From Cellulophaga fucicola (lineage in GTDB: Bacteria; Bacteroidota; Bacteroidia; Flavobacteriales; Flavobacteriaceae), in assembly GCF_900119145.1 (NCBI RefSeq), contig NZ_FPIY01000003.1:286299-350298 (forward strand): DNA of 64,000 bases, read 5' to 3'. Under the pieces are notes generated by a model, which was not told the origin of the DNA, did no database searches, and saw only the letters and a list, made by a program, of their open reading frames with translations. Shown here piece after piece: positions 24,676 to 34,175 of the stretch. The position numbers were made by a program, and so were the translations under genes. How positions within the stretch are numbered: the stretch's first letter is position 1; each line of letters starts with the position of its first letter.

Positions 24676-26869
24676 TAAAACAAAAATATTTGTAAGCGCA
24701 TTACCAAAGAATATATTTTCTGGATTTGTAGTTTCATTAATAGCATTACCATTAGGTTTAGGGCTAGCTCTAGCAAGTGAGGCGCCACCAATTTCTGGTG
24801 TTATTGCTGCTATTGTTGGTGGCTTTATTGTATCTATCCTAGGTGGTTCTAATGTTACAATTACAGGTCCTGGAAATGGTATGGTTATAGTACTTTTAAG
24901 TGCTATTTCTACTCTAGGTGATGGCGATTTATACCAAGGATATTTAATAACACTGGCTGCAATTGTAATGTCTGGTGTGGTAATGATTATACTTGGCTTT
25001 TTAAAAATGGGTAGGCTTGCAGATTTTTTTCCTGCTTCTGCTATAGAAGGTATGTTAGCCGCTATTGGTATTGGTATACTCTCTAAACAGTTTCATATTA
25101 TGTTAGGGAACAACAGTATCAACGGAAAAATAATTCCGCTTGTATTGCAGTTTCCTGCTGGTGTACAAAACCTATGGCTAACTACAGATAGTAGTGTTTT
25201 AATTGCGGCAGCAGTTGGTGTTATTAGTTTGCTGATAATGGTTTTCTATGCAAAAATTAGAAATAAGTATTTTCAATTAATACCAGCACCTATGTGGATT
25301 ATTGTGCTTGTGGTTGGTTTAAGTTACATACTAGCTGCTTTTCAAATAGACCACCCATTAACTGAAGATTTTCTTGTAAAAATACCTGCAGATGTTACAT
25401 CTAATTTAGCATTTCCAAATTTTTCAAAAATATACCAACCCAACTTTATAGTTGCCGTTTTTTCTATCACACTAATTGCTAGCATAGAGTCTTTACTAAG
25501 TATAAAAGCGGTAGACAAACTAGATCCTTTAAACAGGCGTTCTAACGTAAATAAAGATTTAAAAGCATTGGGTGTAGCATCTATTGCAAGTGGTCTTTTA
25601 GGAGGTATAAATGTAGTAACAGTTATAGCTCGTAGTTCTGTAAATGTTAATAATGGCGCTACTAACAGATCTGCTAACTTTTTTCAGGCAGTATTTTTAG
25701 CTGGTTTTGTGCTTCTTTTTCAAGAGCAGTTGCGTAAAATACCACTAGCTGCATTAGCTGCTATTTTAGTATACACAGGTTACAAATTAGCTACACCAAA
25801 AACATTGCAAAAAGTTGCTAAAATTGGTAAAGAGCAAATAATTATATTTTTAGTAACCCTATTTACTACACTTTTTACCAATTTAATTACAGGTATTAGT
25901 GCTGGTATTTTAATTACGTTTGTAATACACATTATTATAAATAAAAGCTTTTCTATCTTTTTTAAAAACCTATTAAAGCCTAATATTTTAATGTTTAAAG
26001 AGCCAGATGGTGGTAACTTTTATATTAGCGTAAAATACTTTTGTAGCTTTCTTAATTTTTATAAACTTAAAAATAAGTTAGATGCTATACCAGAAAACAA
26101 CGATGTTGTTCTAGATTTTTCTATGTGTAATTTTGTAGACCACACCGTTATGGAAGGTCTGGAAGGTTACATAGATACTTTTAGTAAAAAAGGTGGTAGC
26201 ATAGAGCTTATTGGCTTAGACAAACACGGAGCAGATTCTGAACACCCATTTGCTATTCGTAAAATTATACCATTTGCAGAAAAATTAGCTCCTGTAGGCG
26301 GTAACCTAACCAAAAGACAACTGTTGTTAAAGAATGCTGCAGCAGATTTTAAATGGGATTATATTCCAAATAAAAATAGAGAAACTACATTTTTAAAAGA
26401 CTTTGTATTCTTTAAAAGTAGAGAAATACGCTATTTCTACAATCAGCTTAAAGCAGAGAATAACAAGGTTGCTTTAATGGATGTTGAGTTTACTGAGGGT
26501 GCTTTTATTGCCCGAGAAGTTATTAAAACTACCATTTTACATATTAAATTAGATAGGGAAGTGCCTATTTTTACATTAGACAAAGAAGGTCTTATTAAAT
26601 ATATTTACAGCTTAGCTGGTTTTAAAGATATTGCTATAAAAAACCATCCCGATTTTAACCGTAGATTTTATTTAAGCGGAGAAAAGCCTAATGAGATACA
26701 TAAATTATTTACAAATGAACTTATTTTGTTTTTAGAAAGTAATCCGTACTACCACATAGAATGCAACGGATCTGCGCTGTTAATTATTAAAAAAGAGCGT
26801 TTACTTAGTGTACAAGAAGTAAAAGCAATGCTATATTTTGGTAAGCAATTGCATCAAATTTTACAATAA
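24659..26869 (+). CDS. SulP family anion transporter with STAS-like and extra C-terminal domain
   Basis: The 736-residue protein starts at a TTG inside the end of the stress protein gene, because no in-frame ATG occurs before the first membrane helices. Residues about 15-440 form the SulP membrane domain, with Ala-Leu-Pro-Leu-Gly-Leu-Gly-Leu-Ala near residue 30 and Thr-Gly-Pro-Gly-Asn-Gly near 70. A STAS-like domain at about 450-530 has Val-Val-Leu-Asp-Phe-Ser-Met-Cys-Asn-Phe-Val-Asp-His-Thr. The last 180 residues form an unnamed module with His-Pro-Asp-Phe-Asn-Arg-Arg-Phe near 664, resembling the tails of some uncharacterised proteins. SulP proteins move sulfate, bicarbonate or other anions. 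With the Na+/H+ antiporter next door, Na+-linked bicarbonate uptake is a reasonable guess. Confidence 0.88.
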   Translation: MTPKTNKTKIFVSALPKNIFSGFVVSLIALPLGLGLALASEAPPISGVIAAIVGGFIVSILGGSNVTITGPGNGMVIVLLSAISTLGDGDLYQGYLITLAAIVMSGVVMIILGFLKMGRLADFFPASAIEGMLAAIGIGILSKQFHIMLGNNSINGKIIPLVLQFPAGVQNLWLTTDSSVLIAAAVGVISLLIMVFYAKIRNKYFQLIPAPMWIIVLVVGLSYILAAFQIDHPLTEDFLVKIPADVTSNLAFPNFSKIYQPNFIVAVFSITLIASIESLLSIKAVDKLDPLNRRSNVNKDLKALGVASIASGLLGGINVVTVIARSSVNVNNGATNRSANFFQAVFLAGFVLLFQEQLRKIPLAALAAILVYTGYKLATPKTLQKVAKIGKEQIIIFLVTLFTTLFTNLITGISAGILITFVIHIIINKSFSIFFKNLLKPNILMFKEPDGGNFYISVKYFCSFLNFYKLKNKLDAIPENNDVVLDFSMCNFVDHTVMEGLEGYIDTFSKKGGSIELIGLDKHGADSEHPFAIRKIIPFAEKLAPVGGNLTKRQLLLKNAAADFKWDYIPNKNRETTFLKDFVFFKSREIRYFYNQLKAENNKVALMDVEFTEGAFIAREVIKTTILHIKLDREVPIFTLDKEGLIKYIYSLAGFKDIAIKNHPDFNRRFYLSGEKPNEIHKLFTNELILFLESNPYYHIECNGSALLIIKKERLLSVQEVKAMLYFGKQLHQILQ

Positions 26870-26923
26870 TGTTAACATAAAATAGCATCATATAAACATA
26901 TTACTTTACCTAATTTTGTATTT

Positions 26924-27784
26924 ATGAAAATTTACCCAATAGAAACAGGCAATTTTAAATTAGACGGTGGTGCAATGTTTGGTGTTGTACCAAAAGCTAT
27001 TTGGACAAGAACCAACCCAGCAGATGCTAATAATATGATAGATATTGCTGGCCGTTGTTTATTAATAGAAGATGGCAACAGACTTATATTAATAGATACT
27101 GGTATGGGCAACAAACAGTCCGACAAGTTTTTTGGGTATTACTACATGTGGGGTGACCATACGTTAGACAAGTCTTTAAAAAAATTAGGTTTTAGTAAGG
27201 ACGATATTACTGACGTTTTTTTAACACACTTACATTTTGATCATTCTGGTGGTTGCGCTATTTGGAACAAAGACCATACAGGGTATCAAGTTGCGTTTAA
27301 AAATGCTAAGTTTTGGACTAACGAAAACCATTGGAACTGGGCAACAAAACCTAATGCACGCGAAAAAGCATCGTTTTTAACTGAAAACATACTACCAATG
27401 CAAGAAAGCGGGCAATTAAACTTTTTAAAACCAAATCAGCATCAATTTGAAGCTGAGTCAGAACTTGGTTTTGGAATTTTTTATGCAGACGGACATACAG
27501 AAAAACAAATGATTCCTCACATACAGTACAAAGGAAAAACATTGGTTTTTATGGCAGATTTATTACCTACAGTTGGCCATATACCGCTACCCTACGTTAT
27601 GGGTTTTGATACTAGACCGTTGTTAACCTTGTCTGAAAAAGAGTTGTTTTTAAACACCGCTGCAGACAATAATTATTATTTGGTTTTAGAACATGATGCG
27701 CATAATGAAATATGCACTGTAAAACATACAGAAAAAGGAGTGCGTTTAAATGAAATTTTCACATTTAACGAGCTCTTTAATTAA
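26924..27784 (+). CDS. metallo-beta-lactamase-fold hydrolase
   Basis: The 286-residue protein has the family signature His-Leu-His-Phe-Asp-His at about residues 104-109, preceded by Ile-Asp-Thr-Gly-Met-Gly. It also has a third metal His region in Tyr-Ala-Asp-Gly-His-Thr near 190, an Asp in Phe-Met-Ala-Asp near 212, and a late His in Leu-Glu-His-Asp-Ala-His near 260. It is a complete dinuclear-zinc hydrolase of the broad N-acyl homoserine lactonase / phosphodiesterase-like group, and the substrate cannot be told. No signal peptide is visible. A TAATTTTG -7-like box at 26911-26918 is only five bases before the ATG, so the mRNA may be nearly leaderless. Confidence 0.88.
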   Translation: MKIYPIETGNFKLDGGAMFGVVPKAIWTRTNPADANNMIDIAGRCLLIEDGNRLILIDTGMGNKQSDKFFGYYYMWGDHTLDKSLKKLGFSKDDITDVFLTHLHFDHSGGCAIWNKDHTGYQVAFKNAKFWTNENHWNWATKPNAREKASFLTENILPMQESGQLNFLKPNQHQFEAESELGFGIFYADGHTEKQMIPHIQYKGKTLVFMADLLPTVGHIPLPYVMGFDTRPLLTLSEKELFLNTAADNNYYLVLEHDAHNEICTVKHTEKGVRLNEIFTFNELFN

Positions 27785-27876
27785 AGGGAATACTATAAAC
27801 TCAACTATATTAATCATTTACTAAGAATTTAGTAATTTTAGACGCTATTAAAAAATACAAATTAAATTAACTCAAT

Positions 27877-29517
27877 ATGAATATCAGAATAACAAAATCT
27901 GTTTTAAGCTTATCTGCTATTGCCTTAATAATGGCTAGCTGTGGATCTGCTCCTACTTTAGTTTCTACTCCTGTAGATAACATAGATGCTTTGCCTTTAA
28001 AAGTATCTGAACTAACAGAACAACAAAAACAAAACTGGGGTCACGCAGATCTTGCTACAGACACTATACCAGGAATGAGTGTAGATAAAGCCTACAAAGA
28101 ACTTATTGGTAACAAAAAAGGAACCAAAGTTATTGTTGCTGTTATGGATTCTGGTATGGACTTAACCCATGAAGATTTAAAAAATGTTTTATGGACTAAT
28201 GCTAAAGAAATTCCAGGAAACAATAAAGATGATGACAACAACGGTTTTATTGATGATGTTCACGGCTATAACTTTTTAGGAGATTCTTATAACGAACAAT
28301 TAGAAGCTGCTAGAATTTTAAGATTAAATCTTGGTGATGCTGCTTTACAAGCAAAAGCTAAGGCTAAAATTGAGCCTGATTATGAAGAAGCTTTAGCTGG
28401 TAAACAAAGATACGAGCAAATTTTACAAGCTGTAAATACTGCAGATGCTGCTGTTAAAAAAGAATTAGGAAAAGACAGTTACACAAAAGAAGATATAGCT
28501 GGTATTACTGCTAAAGACGAGGCTATGCAACGTAACCTAGCTGTATTAAACCAAATGTATTCTTTTAGTAGCTCTATACCAGAAGCTATAGAAAGTATTA
28601 CTGGTGGTATTACATACTTTACAGACCAAGTAAATTATAACTTAAACAAAGATTTTGATGGTAGAAAGCCAGTTGGTGATAACCCTTACGACCTTACAGA
28701 TACTAAATACGGTAATGGTAACCCAATGAACTCTGTAGATAGTGAAAGTCACGGTACACACGTTGCTGGTATTATTGCTGCAGAACGTAACAATGGTAAA
28801 GGCGCTAACGGTGTAGCTAACAATGTTGAGCTTATGAGTGTTAGAGCAGTACCTAATGGTGATGAGTACGATAAGGATATTGCTTTAGGTATACGTTACG
28901 CAGTAGATAACGGAGCTAAAGTTATAAACGCTAGTTTTGGTAAAGCATTTTCTCCAAAAGCAGAATGGGTTTACGAAGCTTTAAAATATGCTGCAGAAAA
29001 AGATGTTCTTTTTATACATGCTGCTGGTAACGATGGTGCAGATTTAGACGATTATGAAAACAATCCTAACTACCCTAACGACCAAATTAAAAATGGTCCA
29101 GAATTTGCAGATAATGTAATTACAGTTGGTGCTTTAGCTAACAAATACGGTTCTACAATGGTTGCAGATTTCTCTAACTACGGTAAAATTAATGTAGATG
29201 TATTTGCTCCAGGTGCAGCAATTTATTCTACAGTACCAGGTAGTAAATACGAGTTTATGGGCGGTACATCTATGGCTTCTCCTGCTGTTGCTGGTGTTGC
29301 TGCAGTAATTCGTTCTCAGTATCCTAAATTAACAGCGGCACAAGTTAAAAAAATTATTATGCAGTCTGGTATACCTACAAAAACTAAGGTTGTTGTTGGT
29401 GGTGACCCTGCTAACAGTAATACGTTAGATAATTTATCTACTTCTGGTAAAATGGTAAATTTATACAATGCACTTTTATTAGCTGAAAGTGTTTCTAAAG
29501 GACAAGTAAAACTATAA
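27877..29517 (+). CDS. S8 family serine peptidase (subtilase) lipoprotein
   Basis: The 546-residue precursor has a lipoprotein signal (lipobox Met-Ala-Ser-Cys near residue 22). The catalytic triad is complete: Asp91 in Val-Met-Asp-Ser-Gly-Met-Asp, His292 in Ser-His-Gly-Thr-His-Val-Ala-Gly, and Ser465 in Gly-Gly-Thr-Ser-Met-Ala-Ser-Pro. About 200 residues separate Asp from His, far more than in classical subtilisins, because of a helical Ala/Lys/Glu-rich insertion at about 125-250. No T9SS C-terminal sorting domain is seen, so it is probably held at the periplasmic or outer membrane face by its lipid. The M1 peptidase gene starts two bases after its stop, so the two are one operon. Confidence 0.93.
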   Translation: MNIRITKSVLSLSAIALIMASCGSAPTLVSTPVDNIDALPLKVSELTEQQKQNWGHADLATDTIPGMSVDKAYKELIGNKKGTKVIVAVMDSGMDLTHEDLKNVLWTNAKEIPGNNKDDDNNGFIDDVHGYNFLGDSYNEQLEAARILRLNLGDAALQAKAKAKIEPDYEEALAGKQRYEQILQAVNTADAAVKKELGKDSYTKEDIAGITAKDEAMQRNLAVLNQMYSFSSSIPEAIESITGGITYFTDQVNYNLNKDFDGRKPVGDNPYDLTDTKYGNGNPMNSVDSESHGTHVAGIIAAERNNGKGANGVANNVELMSVRAVPNGDEYDKDIALGIRYAVDNGAKVINASFGKAFSPKAEWVYEALKYAAEKDVLFIHAAGNDGADLDDYENNPNYPNDQIKNGPEFADNVITVGALANKYGSTMVADFSNYGKINVDVFAPGAAIYSTVPGSKYEFMGGTSMASPAVAGVAAVIRSQYPKLTAAQVKKIIMQSGIPTKTKVVVGGDPANSNTLDNLSTSGKMVNLYNALLLAESVSKGQVKL

Positions 29518-29519
29518 AT

Positions 29520-31379
29520 ATGAAAAAATTATTAATTGCAGGAGTAGCAGCGTTTACAACGCTGCTTTCTCCTTTATCTGCACAGAATAGTCCGTATTGG
29601 CAACAACACGTAGACTATTCTATGGATATAGATATGAATGTTGAAAATTACCAATATGATGGTACACAGAAATTAGTATACACAAACAACTCACCAGATG
29701 AGTTAACACGTGTATATTATCATTTGTATTTTAATGCTTTTCAACCAGGTAGCGAAATGGATGCACGTCTGCATAGTATTTCTGATCCTGATGGTAGAAT
29801 GACAGATAAAGACAAAAACAGCAGAATTGAAACTTTAAAAGAAGACGAGATTGGCTTTATTAAAGTTTCTTCTTTAAAACAAGATGGTACTGCTGTAAAA
29901 TACAATGTAGAAGGTACTGTTTTAGTGGTAGAATTGGCTAAACCAATTGCTCCTGGTGCTAAAACTACTTTTGATATGGTTTTTAAAGGTCAGGTTCCTG
30001 TACAAGTACGTAGATCTGGTCGTAATAGTAATGATGGTGTATCATTATCTATGACACAGTGGTATCCAAAATTAGCTGAGTACGATTTTGAAGGTTGGCA
30101 TGCAGATCCTTACATCGCAAGAGAATTTCATGGTGTTTGGGGAGATTTTGATGTAAAACTTACAATAGATAAAGATTACGTTGTTGGTGGTACTGGTTAC
30201 TTACAAAATGCTAATGAAATAGGTCACGGTTACGAGGCTCCTGGAACTAAAGTAAAAAAGCAACGTGGTAAAAAATTAACATGGCACTTTAAAGCGCCAA
30301 TGGTACATGACTTTATGTGGGCTGCAGATCCAGATTATATTCATGATACTTTACAGGTAGAAAATGGTCCGTTATTACACTTTTTATACCAAGGTGATGA
30401 TGCAGAAACTAAAGCTAACTGGGAAAAAGTACAGCCTAAAGCTGCAGAGATGATGCAGTTTTTTAATAAAAACATTGGCGAATACCCATACAAACAATAT
30501 TCTATTATACAAGGTGGAGATGGTGGTATGGAGTACGCTATGAGTACTTTAATTGCTGGTGGTAAAAAGTTTGGTAGCCTTGCGGGTACAACTGCACATG
30601 AAATGGCTCACTCTTGGTTTCAGCATGTATTAGCTAGTAATGAAGCTAAACACGAGTGGATGGATGAAGGTTTTACAACTTTTATTTCTTCTTTATGTAT
30701 GAACGAGGTTATGGATCAGAAAAAAGACAATCCTTTTGAAGGTTCTTACCGTGGGTATTACTACTTAGTAAGTACTGGCAAAGAACAACCACAAACTACA
30801 CACGCAGACCGTTACCACGCAAATATGCCTTATAGCATTGCTGCTTACAGTAAAGGATCTATCTTTTTATCTCAATTAGGATACATTGTTGGACAAGATA
30901 ATTTAATGAAAACGATTCATAAATACTATGAAGATTTTAAATTTAAGCATCCAACACCTAACGATATTAAAAGAACAGCAGAGAAAGTTTCTGGTATGGA
31001 GTTAGACTGGTATTTAACAGACTGGACACAAACTACAAATACTATAGACTACAGCATTAAAGAAGTTACAGAAGCTAATAATACTTCTACGGTATCTTTA
31101 GAAAGAATTGGTTTAATGCCAATGCCTATAGATGTTTTAGTTGTTTACACAGATGGTACAAAAGAAACATTTTATGCGCCATTACGTATGATGCGTGGTG
31201 AAAAAGAAAACCCTTATACAGATTTAAAAAGAACTGTATTGCCAGATTGGCCTTGGGCAAACTCTAACTACAGCTTTACTATTAACAAGCCAAAAGCAAG
31301 TATTAAAGCAATTGTTATAGACCCATCTAACCTTATGGCAGATGTGAACAAAGAAAATAATGTTTACGAGGTAGAGTAA
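29520..31379 (+). CDS. M1 family metallopeptidase (aminopeptidase N-like)
   Basis: The 619-residue precursor has a signal peptide ending Leu-Ser-Ala-Gln near residue 22. The gluzincin zinc site is His360-Glu361-Met-Ala-His364 followed by the third ligand in Trp-Met-Asp-Glu-Gly-Phe. The substrate-recognition motif reads Gly-Gly-Met-Glu-Tyr-Ala-Met near residue 338, in place of the classical Gly-Ala-Met-Glu-Asn. An N-terminal beta-domain covers about 30-250. It should trim amino acids from peptides in the periplasm. It lies two bases after the subtilase gene, so the pair may act in sequence, with endoproteolysis followed by aminopeptidase trimming. A strong terminator follows. Confidence 0.93.
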   Translation: MKKLLIAGVAAFTTLLSPLSAQNSPYWQQHVDYSMDIDMNVENYQYDGTQKLVYTNNSPDELTRVYYHLYFNAFQPGSEMDARLHSISDPDGRMTDKDKNSRIETLKEDEIGFIKVSSLKQDGTAVKYNVEGTVLVVELAKPIAPGAKTTFDMVFKGQVPVQVRRSGRNSNDGVSLSMTQWYPKLAEYDFEGWHADPYIAREFHGVWGDFDVKLTIDKDYVVGGTGYLQNANEIGHGYEAPGTKVKKQRGKKLTWHFKAPMVHDFMWAADPDYIHDTLQVENGPLLHFLYQGDDAETKANWEKVQPKAAEMMQFFNKNIGEYPYKQYSIIQGGDGGMEYAMSTLIAGGKKFGSLAGTTAHEMAHSWFQHVLASNEAKHEWMDEGFTTFISSLCMNEVMDQKKDNPFEGSYRGYYYLVSTGKEQPQTTHADRYHANMPYSIAAYSKGSIFLSQLGYIVGQDNLMKTIHKYYEDFKFKHPTPNDIKRTAEKVSGMELDWYLTDWTQTTNTIDYSIKEVTEANNTSTVSLERIGLMPMPIDVLVVYTDGTKETFYAPLRMMRGEKENPYTDLKRTVLPDWPWANSNYSFTINKPKASIKAIVIDPSNLMADVNKENNVYEVE

Positions 31380-31398
31380 ATCTTCCTTTTAATTTTTA

Positions 31399-31436
31399 AA
31401 AATCCGTTTAGAGTTTTACTTTAAACGGATTTTTTT
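31399..31436 (+). terminator. intrinsic terminator of the subtilase-M1 peptidase operon
   Basis: AAAATCCGTTTA (31399-31410) pairs with TAAACGGATTTT (31422-31433), followed by more Ts, 20 bases after the M1 stop codon. Confidence 0.88.
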
Positions 31437-31583
31437 GTGCCCATAAATTGCATCAAACTAGATATAAAAACCAATAAACAGTTAAAAATAGTATCTTTAT
31501 AATACCTTTGTTTCTGTTTAAAAAACGAGATACCAAGTACACAGTTATCTTATCATTTAAAATAATTAACTAATACATCTTTA

Positions 31584-31994
31584 ATGCCTACGCTAGCAGA
31601 TACTACTACTCCTAATTTTTCTTATCCAAAGAAAGAAAAGCTTAAAAGCAAAAAATTAATAGAGGAGTTATTTAAAGATGGTAAAAGTGTATCTAGTTTT
31701 CCTGTTAAATTAATTTACTTACCATGTAGTTTAGAAAACACCTCTTTAAACGTTGGTGTTACTGTACCTAAGCGTAATTTTAAAAGTGCTGTAGACCGTA
31801 ATAAAATTAAAAGATTATTACGAGAAGCGTATAGGCTTAATAAACACATTGTTTTTAACAACATAGATCAAGATTTTGCGTTACTATTTTTATATCTTGG
31901 TAAAAAGATGCCAGATTATGCAGAGATAGAGCAATCTATAATAGAGGCGCTTACCAAATTTTATAAGAAAGTAACCAATGAAGAAGCTATTTAA
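31584..31994 (+). CDS. rnpA: ribonuclease P protein component
   Basis: The 136-residue basic protein is the protein subunit of RNase P, which matures the 5' ends of tRNAs. It carries the RNR signature Ser-Ala-Val-Asp-Arg-Asn-Lys-Ile-Lys-Arg-Leu-Leu-Arg-Glu-Ala-Tyr-Arg near residues 69-85, after an N-terminal Lys-Lys-Glu-Lys-Leu-Lys-Ser-Lys-Lys segment. The N-terminus is about 13 residues longer than usual and Thr/Pro-rich, so a later start is possible, but no better in-frame start is evident. In many bacteria rnpA lies with rpmH and dnaA; here instead it overlaps a C-terminal processing peptidase gene by 17 bases, an arrangement common in Bacteroidota. Confidence 0.93.
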   Translation: MPTLADTTTPNFSYPKKEKLKSKKLIEELFKDGKSVSSFPVKLIYLPCSLENTSLNVGVTVPKRNFKSAVDRNKIKRLLREAYRLNKHIVFNNIDQDFALLFLYLGKKMPDYAEIEQSIIEALTKFYKKVTNEEAI

Positions 31995-33606
31995 AAAGAA
32001 AATAATAATTCCGGTTTTTGCTGTTTGTATTTTACTTGGAGCAAGTAGTTTTAAAGGCGATTTTTTTGAAATAGCGAAGCAAATAGAAATCTTTACTACG
32101 CTCTTTAAAGAGTTAAATATGAATTATGTGGATGAAACCAATCCGGCTGAATTAATGGACAATGCCATTAAAAATATGCTAAATGGTTTAGACCCTTACA
32201 CTCGTTTTTTAAATGAACAAGACGTAGAAGCTTACCGCATTAACAATGCTGGTAAATATTCTGGTATTGGTGCTGTTGTACGCACGTATAAAGACAAAAT
32301 GTTAATTATAGAAGCTTATAAAGATTCGCCTGCAGATAAAGCTGGTTTAAAGGCTGGAGATGAAATTATAAAGATTGGTGATACAGATGTTGCAACTTTT
32401 AAAGATGATGCAACAGAGCTGCTTAAAGGAGCTAGTAGCACAGGTGTAAGTGTGGTTTATAAGAGGCAAAACAAAACAAACACCACAACAATAAATAGAG
32501 AAGATATAGATGTAGATGCAGTACCGTTTTATAAAATGGTAGATGCAACAACGGGTTATATTGTATTAACTAAGTTTAACCAAAAGGCATCTTCACAAAC
32601 AAAAGAAGCTTTGGTTAATCTTAAAAACGAAGGCGCAAAAAAAATAATATTAGATTTAAGAGGAAACCCGGGCGGATTATTATCTGAGGCTATAAATGTT
32701 ACCAATTTATTTGTTCCTAGAGGAGAGCTTATTGTAACCACAAAATCTAAGGTTAAAAAATTTAATAAAGTATACAAAACAAGAAATGCTGCGGTAGATA
32801 CAGAAATACCGTTGGTTGTACTTGTAAATGGTTCTAGTGCTTCTGCCAGTGAAATTGTTTCTGGTAGCCTGCAAGATTTAGACAGAGCCGTAATTGTTGG
32901 TGCCCGTAGTTTTGGTAAAGGTTTAGTGCAAAGACCTCTTAAACTTACTTATGGTACACAACTTAAAGTAACTATTTCTAGATATTACACGCCTTCTGGT
33001 AGATGTATACAGTCTCTAGATTACTGGCATAGAGATGCAGATGGTAAAGCTGTTAAAAACACTACGTTTAACGATTTTAAAACTAAAAACGGACGTAAAG
33101 TACAAGATGGTGGTGGTGTATTACCAGAAATACAAATTGCAGCTGCTAAAACCAATGCACTTACCAAAGCATTACTTTTAAACAATGTTATTTTTGACTT
33201 TGCAACCAATTACTATTACAACAATAAAGTAGCCTCTATTGCAGATTTTAATTTTACTGATGCCAATTTTATTGACTTTAAAGAGTTTGTAAAAGAATCT
33301 AATTTTTCTTTTGAAACCGAAACAGAAAAAGCATTAACAGCCGCTATAAACAGTAATGACAGTGCTATTTTTGGTGAAGAGATACAAGACAAGTACAAAA
33401 GCCTTCTAGTAGATATTAATAAAAATAAATTTAAGGCTTTAGATAAGTATAAAGACGAAATTGTAAAAAATATTGAAGACGAAATTGTAAAACGATATTT
33501 TTATAAAGAAGGCTTGTACGAGTATTACTTAACGCAAGACGATGCTATTTTAACTGCTACAGAATTGCTTAACAATACTACCAAATACAACGAATATTTA
33601 AAGTAG
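31978..33606 (+). CDS. S41 family C-terminal processing peptidase
   Basis: The 542-residue protein has an N-terminal export signal or anchor (about residues 8-26) and a helical region. A PDZ domain at about 90-165 includes Tyr-Ser-Gly-Ile-Gly-Ala and Ala-Gly-Leu-Lys-Ala-Gly-Asp-Glu-Ile. The S41 catalytic domain has the serine in Ser-Ser-Ala-Ser-Ala-Ser-Glu-Ile (286-293) and Lys314 in Phe-Gly-Lys-Gly-Leu-Val-Gln. Such tail-specific proteases degrade or process periplasmic proteins at the C-terminus. The C-terminal extension of about 150 residues (380-542) is longer than in small CtpA enzymes. The start overlaps the end of rnpA by 17 bases, so the genes are translationally linked. Confidence 0.94.
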   Translation: MKKLFKKKIIIPVFAVCILLGASSFKGDFFEIAKQIEIFTTLFKELNMNYVDETNPAELMDNAIKNMLNGLDPYTRFLNEQDVEAYRINNAGKYSGIGAVVRTYKDKMLIIEAYKDSPADKAGLKAGDEIIKIGDTDVATFKDDATELLKGASSTGVSVVYKRQNKTNTTTINREDIDVDAVPFYKMVDATTGYIVLTKFNQKASSQTKEALVNLKNEGAKKIILDLRGNPGGLLSEAINVTNLFVPRGELIVTTKSKVKKFNKVYKTRNAAVDTEIPLVVLVNGSSASASEIVSGSLQDLDRAVIVGARSFGKGLVQRPLKLTYGTQLKVTISRYYTPSGRCIQSLDYWHRDADGKAVKNTTFNDFKTKNGRKVQDGGGVLPEIQIAAAKTNALTKALLLNNVIFDFATNYYYNNKVASIADFNFTDANFIDFKEFVKESNFSFETETEKALTAAINSNDSAIFGEEIQDKYKSLLVDINKNKFKALDKYKDEIVKNIEDEIVKRYFYKEGLYEYYLTQDDAILTATELLNNTTKYNEYLK

Positions 33607-33622
33607 AATACGTAAAAATACT

Positions 33623-34150
33623 ATGTCTGTTTACCAAAAAATGGCCAGTGTTGGTCAAAAAATATTTTCTAAACACATACTTTTTAAATACGGATTTAAT
33701 TATTCGCCTATGTACAAAAGAAGTACGGGTAAAATAATTGAAATTACTAAAGATTTACTACACATAAAGGTGAAGATTCCTATTAGTTGGAAAAACAGAA
33801 ACTATGTAAATTCTATTTTTGGTGGTAGTTTATTTTCTGCCGTAGACCCAATACCAATGATACAGTTGTTGTATTTAATTGGTGATGATTATGTGGTCTG
33901 GGATAAAGCTGCTGATATACGTTTTAAAAAGCCTGCAAAAGAGAACGTATATGCTGTTTTTAACTATACTGAAGAAGAACTACAAGATATTAAAAACCGT
34001 ATTGCTACAGAAAATGAAATTGAGATTAAAAAAACTACAGAAATAAAAAGTGCAGATGGTGCTACTACTTTTTGCTTGGTACATAAAACCATTTATGTAG
34101 CGAATAAAGAGTTCTACAAGCAAAAAATGAAAAATAGGAAAAGACAATAG
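33623..34150 (+). CDS. DUF4442 (hotdog-fold thioesterase-like) protein
   Basis: The 175-residue soluble protein has the size and sequence pattern of DUF4442, a hotdog-fold family related to acyl-CoA thioesterases. Signs are Ile-Lys-Val-Lys-Ile-Pro near residue 50, Asn-Ser-Ile-Phe-Gly-Gly-Ser-Leu-Phe-Ser-Ala-Val-Asp-Pro near 70, and a following Ile-Arg-Phe-Lys-Lys-Pro-Ala strand. The reaction is not proven for the family. It follows the S41 peptidase after 16 bases and is probably the last gene of the rnpA transcription unit. A perfect inverted repeat lies over its stop codon, and a weaker terminator follows at 34176-34205. Confidence 0.82.
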   Translation: MSVYQKMASVGQKIFSKHILFKYGFNYSPMYKRSTGKIIEITKDLLHIKVKIPISWKNRNYVNSIFGGSLFSAVDPIPMIQLLYLIGDDYVVWDKAADIRFKKPAKENVYAVFNYTEEELQDIKNRIATENEIEIKKTTEIKSADGATTFCLVHKTIYVANKEFYKQKMKNRKRQ

Positions 34151-34168
34151 ACATAAAATTATGTCTAT
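34147..34168. repeat. perfect inverted repeat over the DUF4442 stop codon
   Basis: ATAGACATAA (34147-34156) and TTATGTCTAT (34159-34168) are perfect complements separated by two bases. The TAG stop codon lies in the left arm. It resembles the repeats over the ends of pbpC and the macroglobulin gene. Confidence 0.5.
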
Positions 34169-34175
34169 ATAAATA

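Noticed and set aside
31584-31994. rnpA as a sign of the replication origin
   Set aside because: No dnaA, rpmH or gyrB is beside it, and rnpA commonly lies with an S41 peptidase gene in Bacteroidota.
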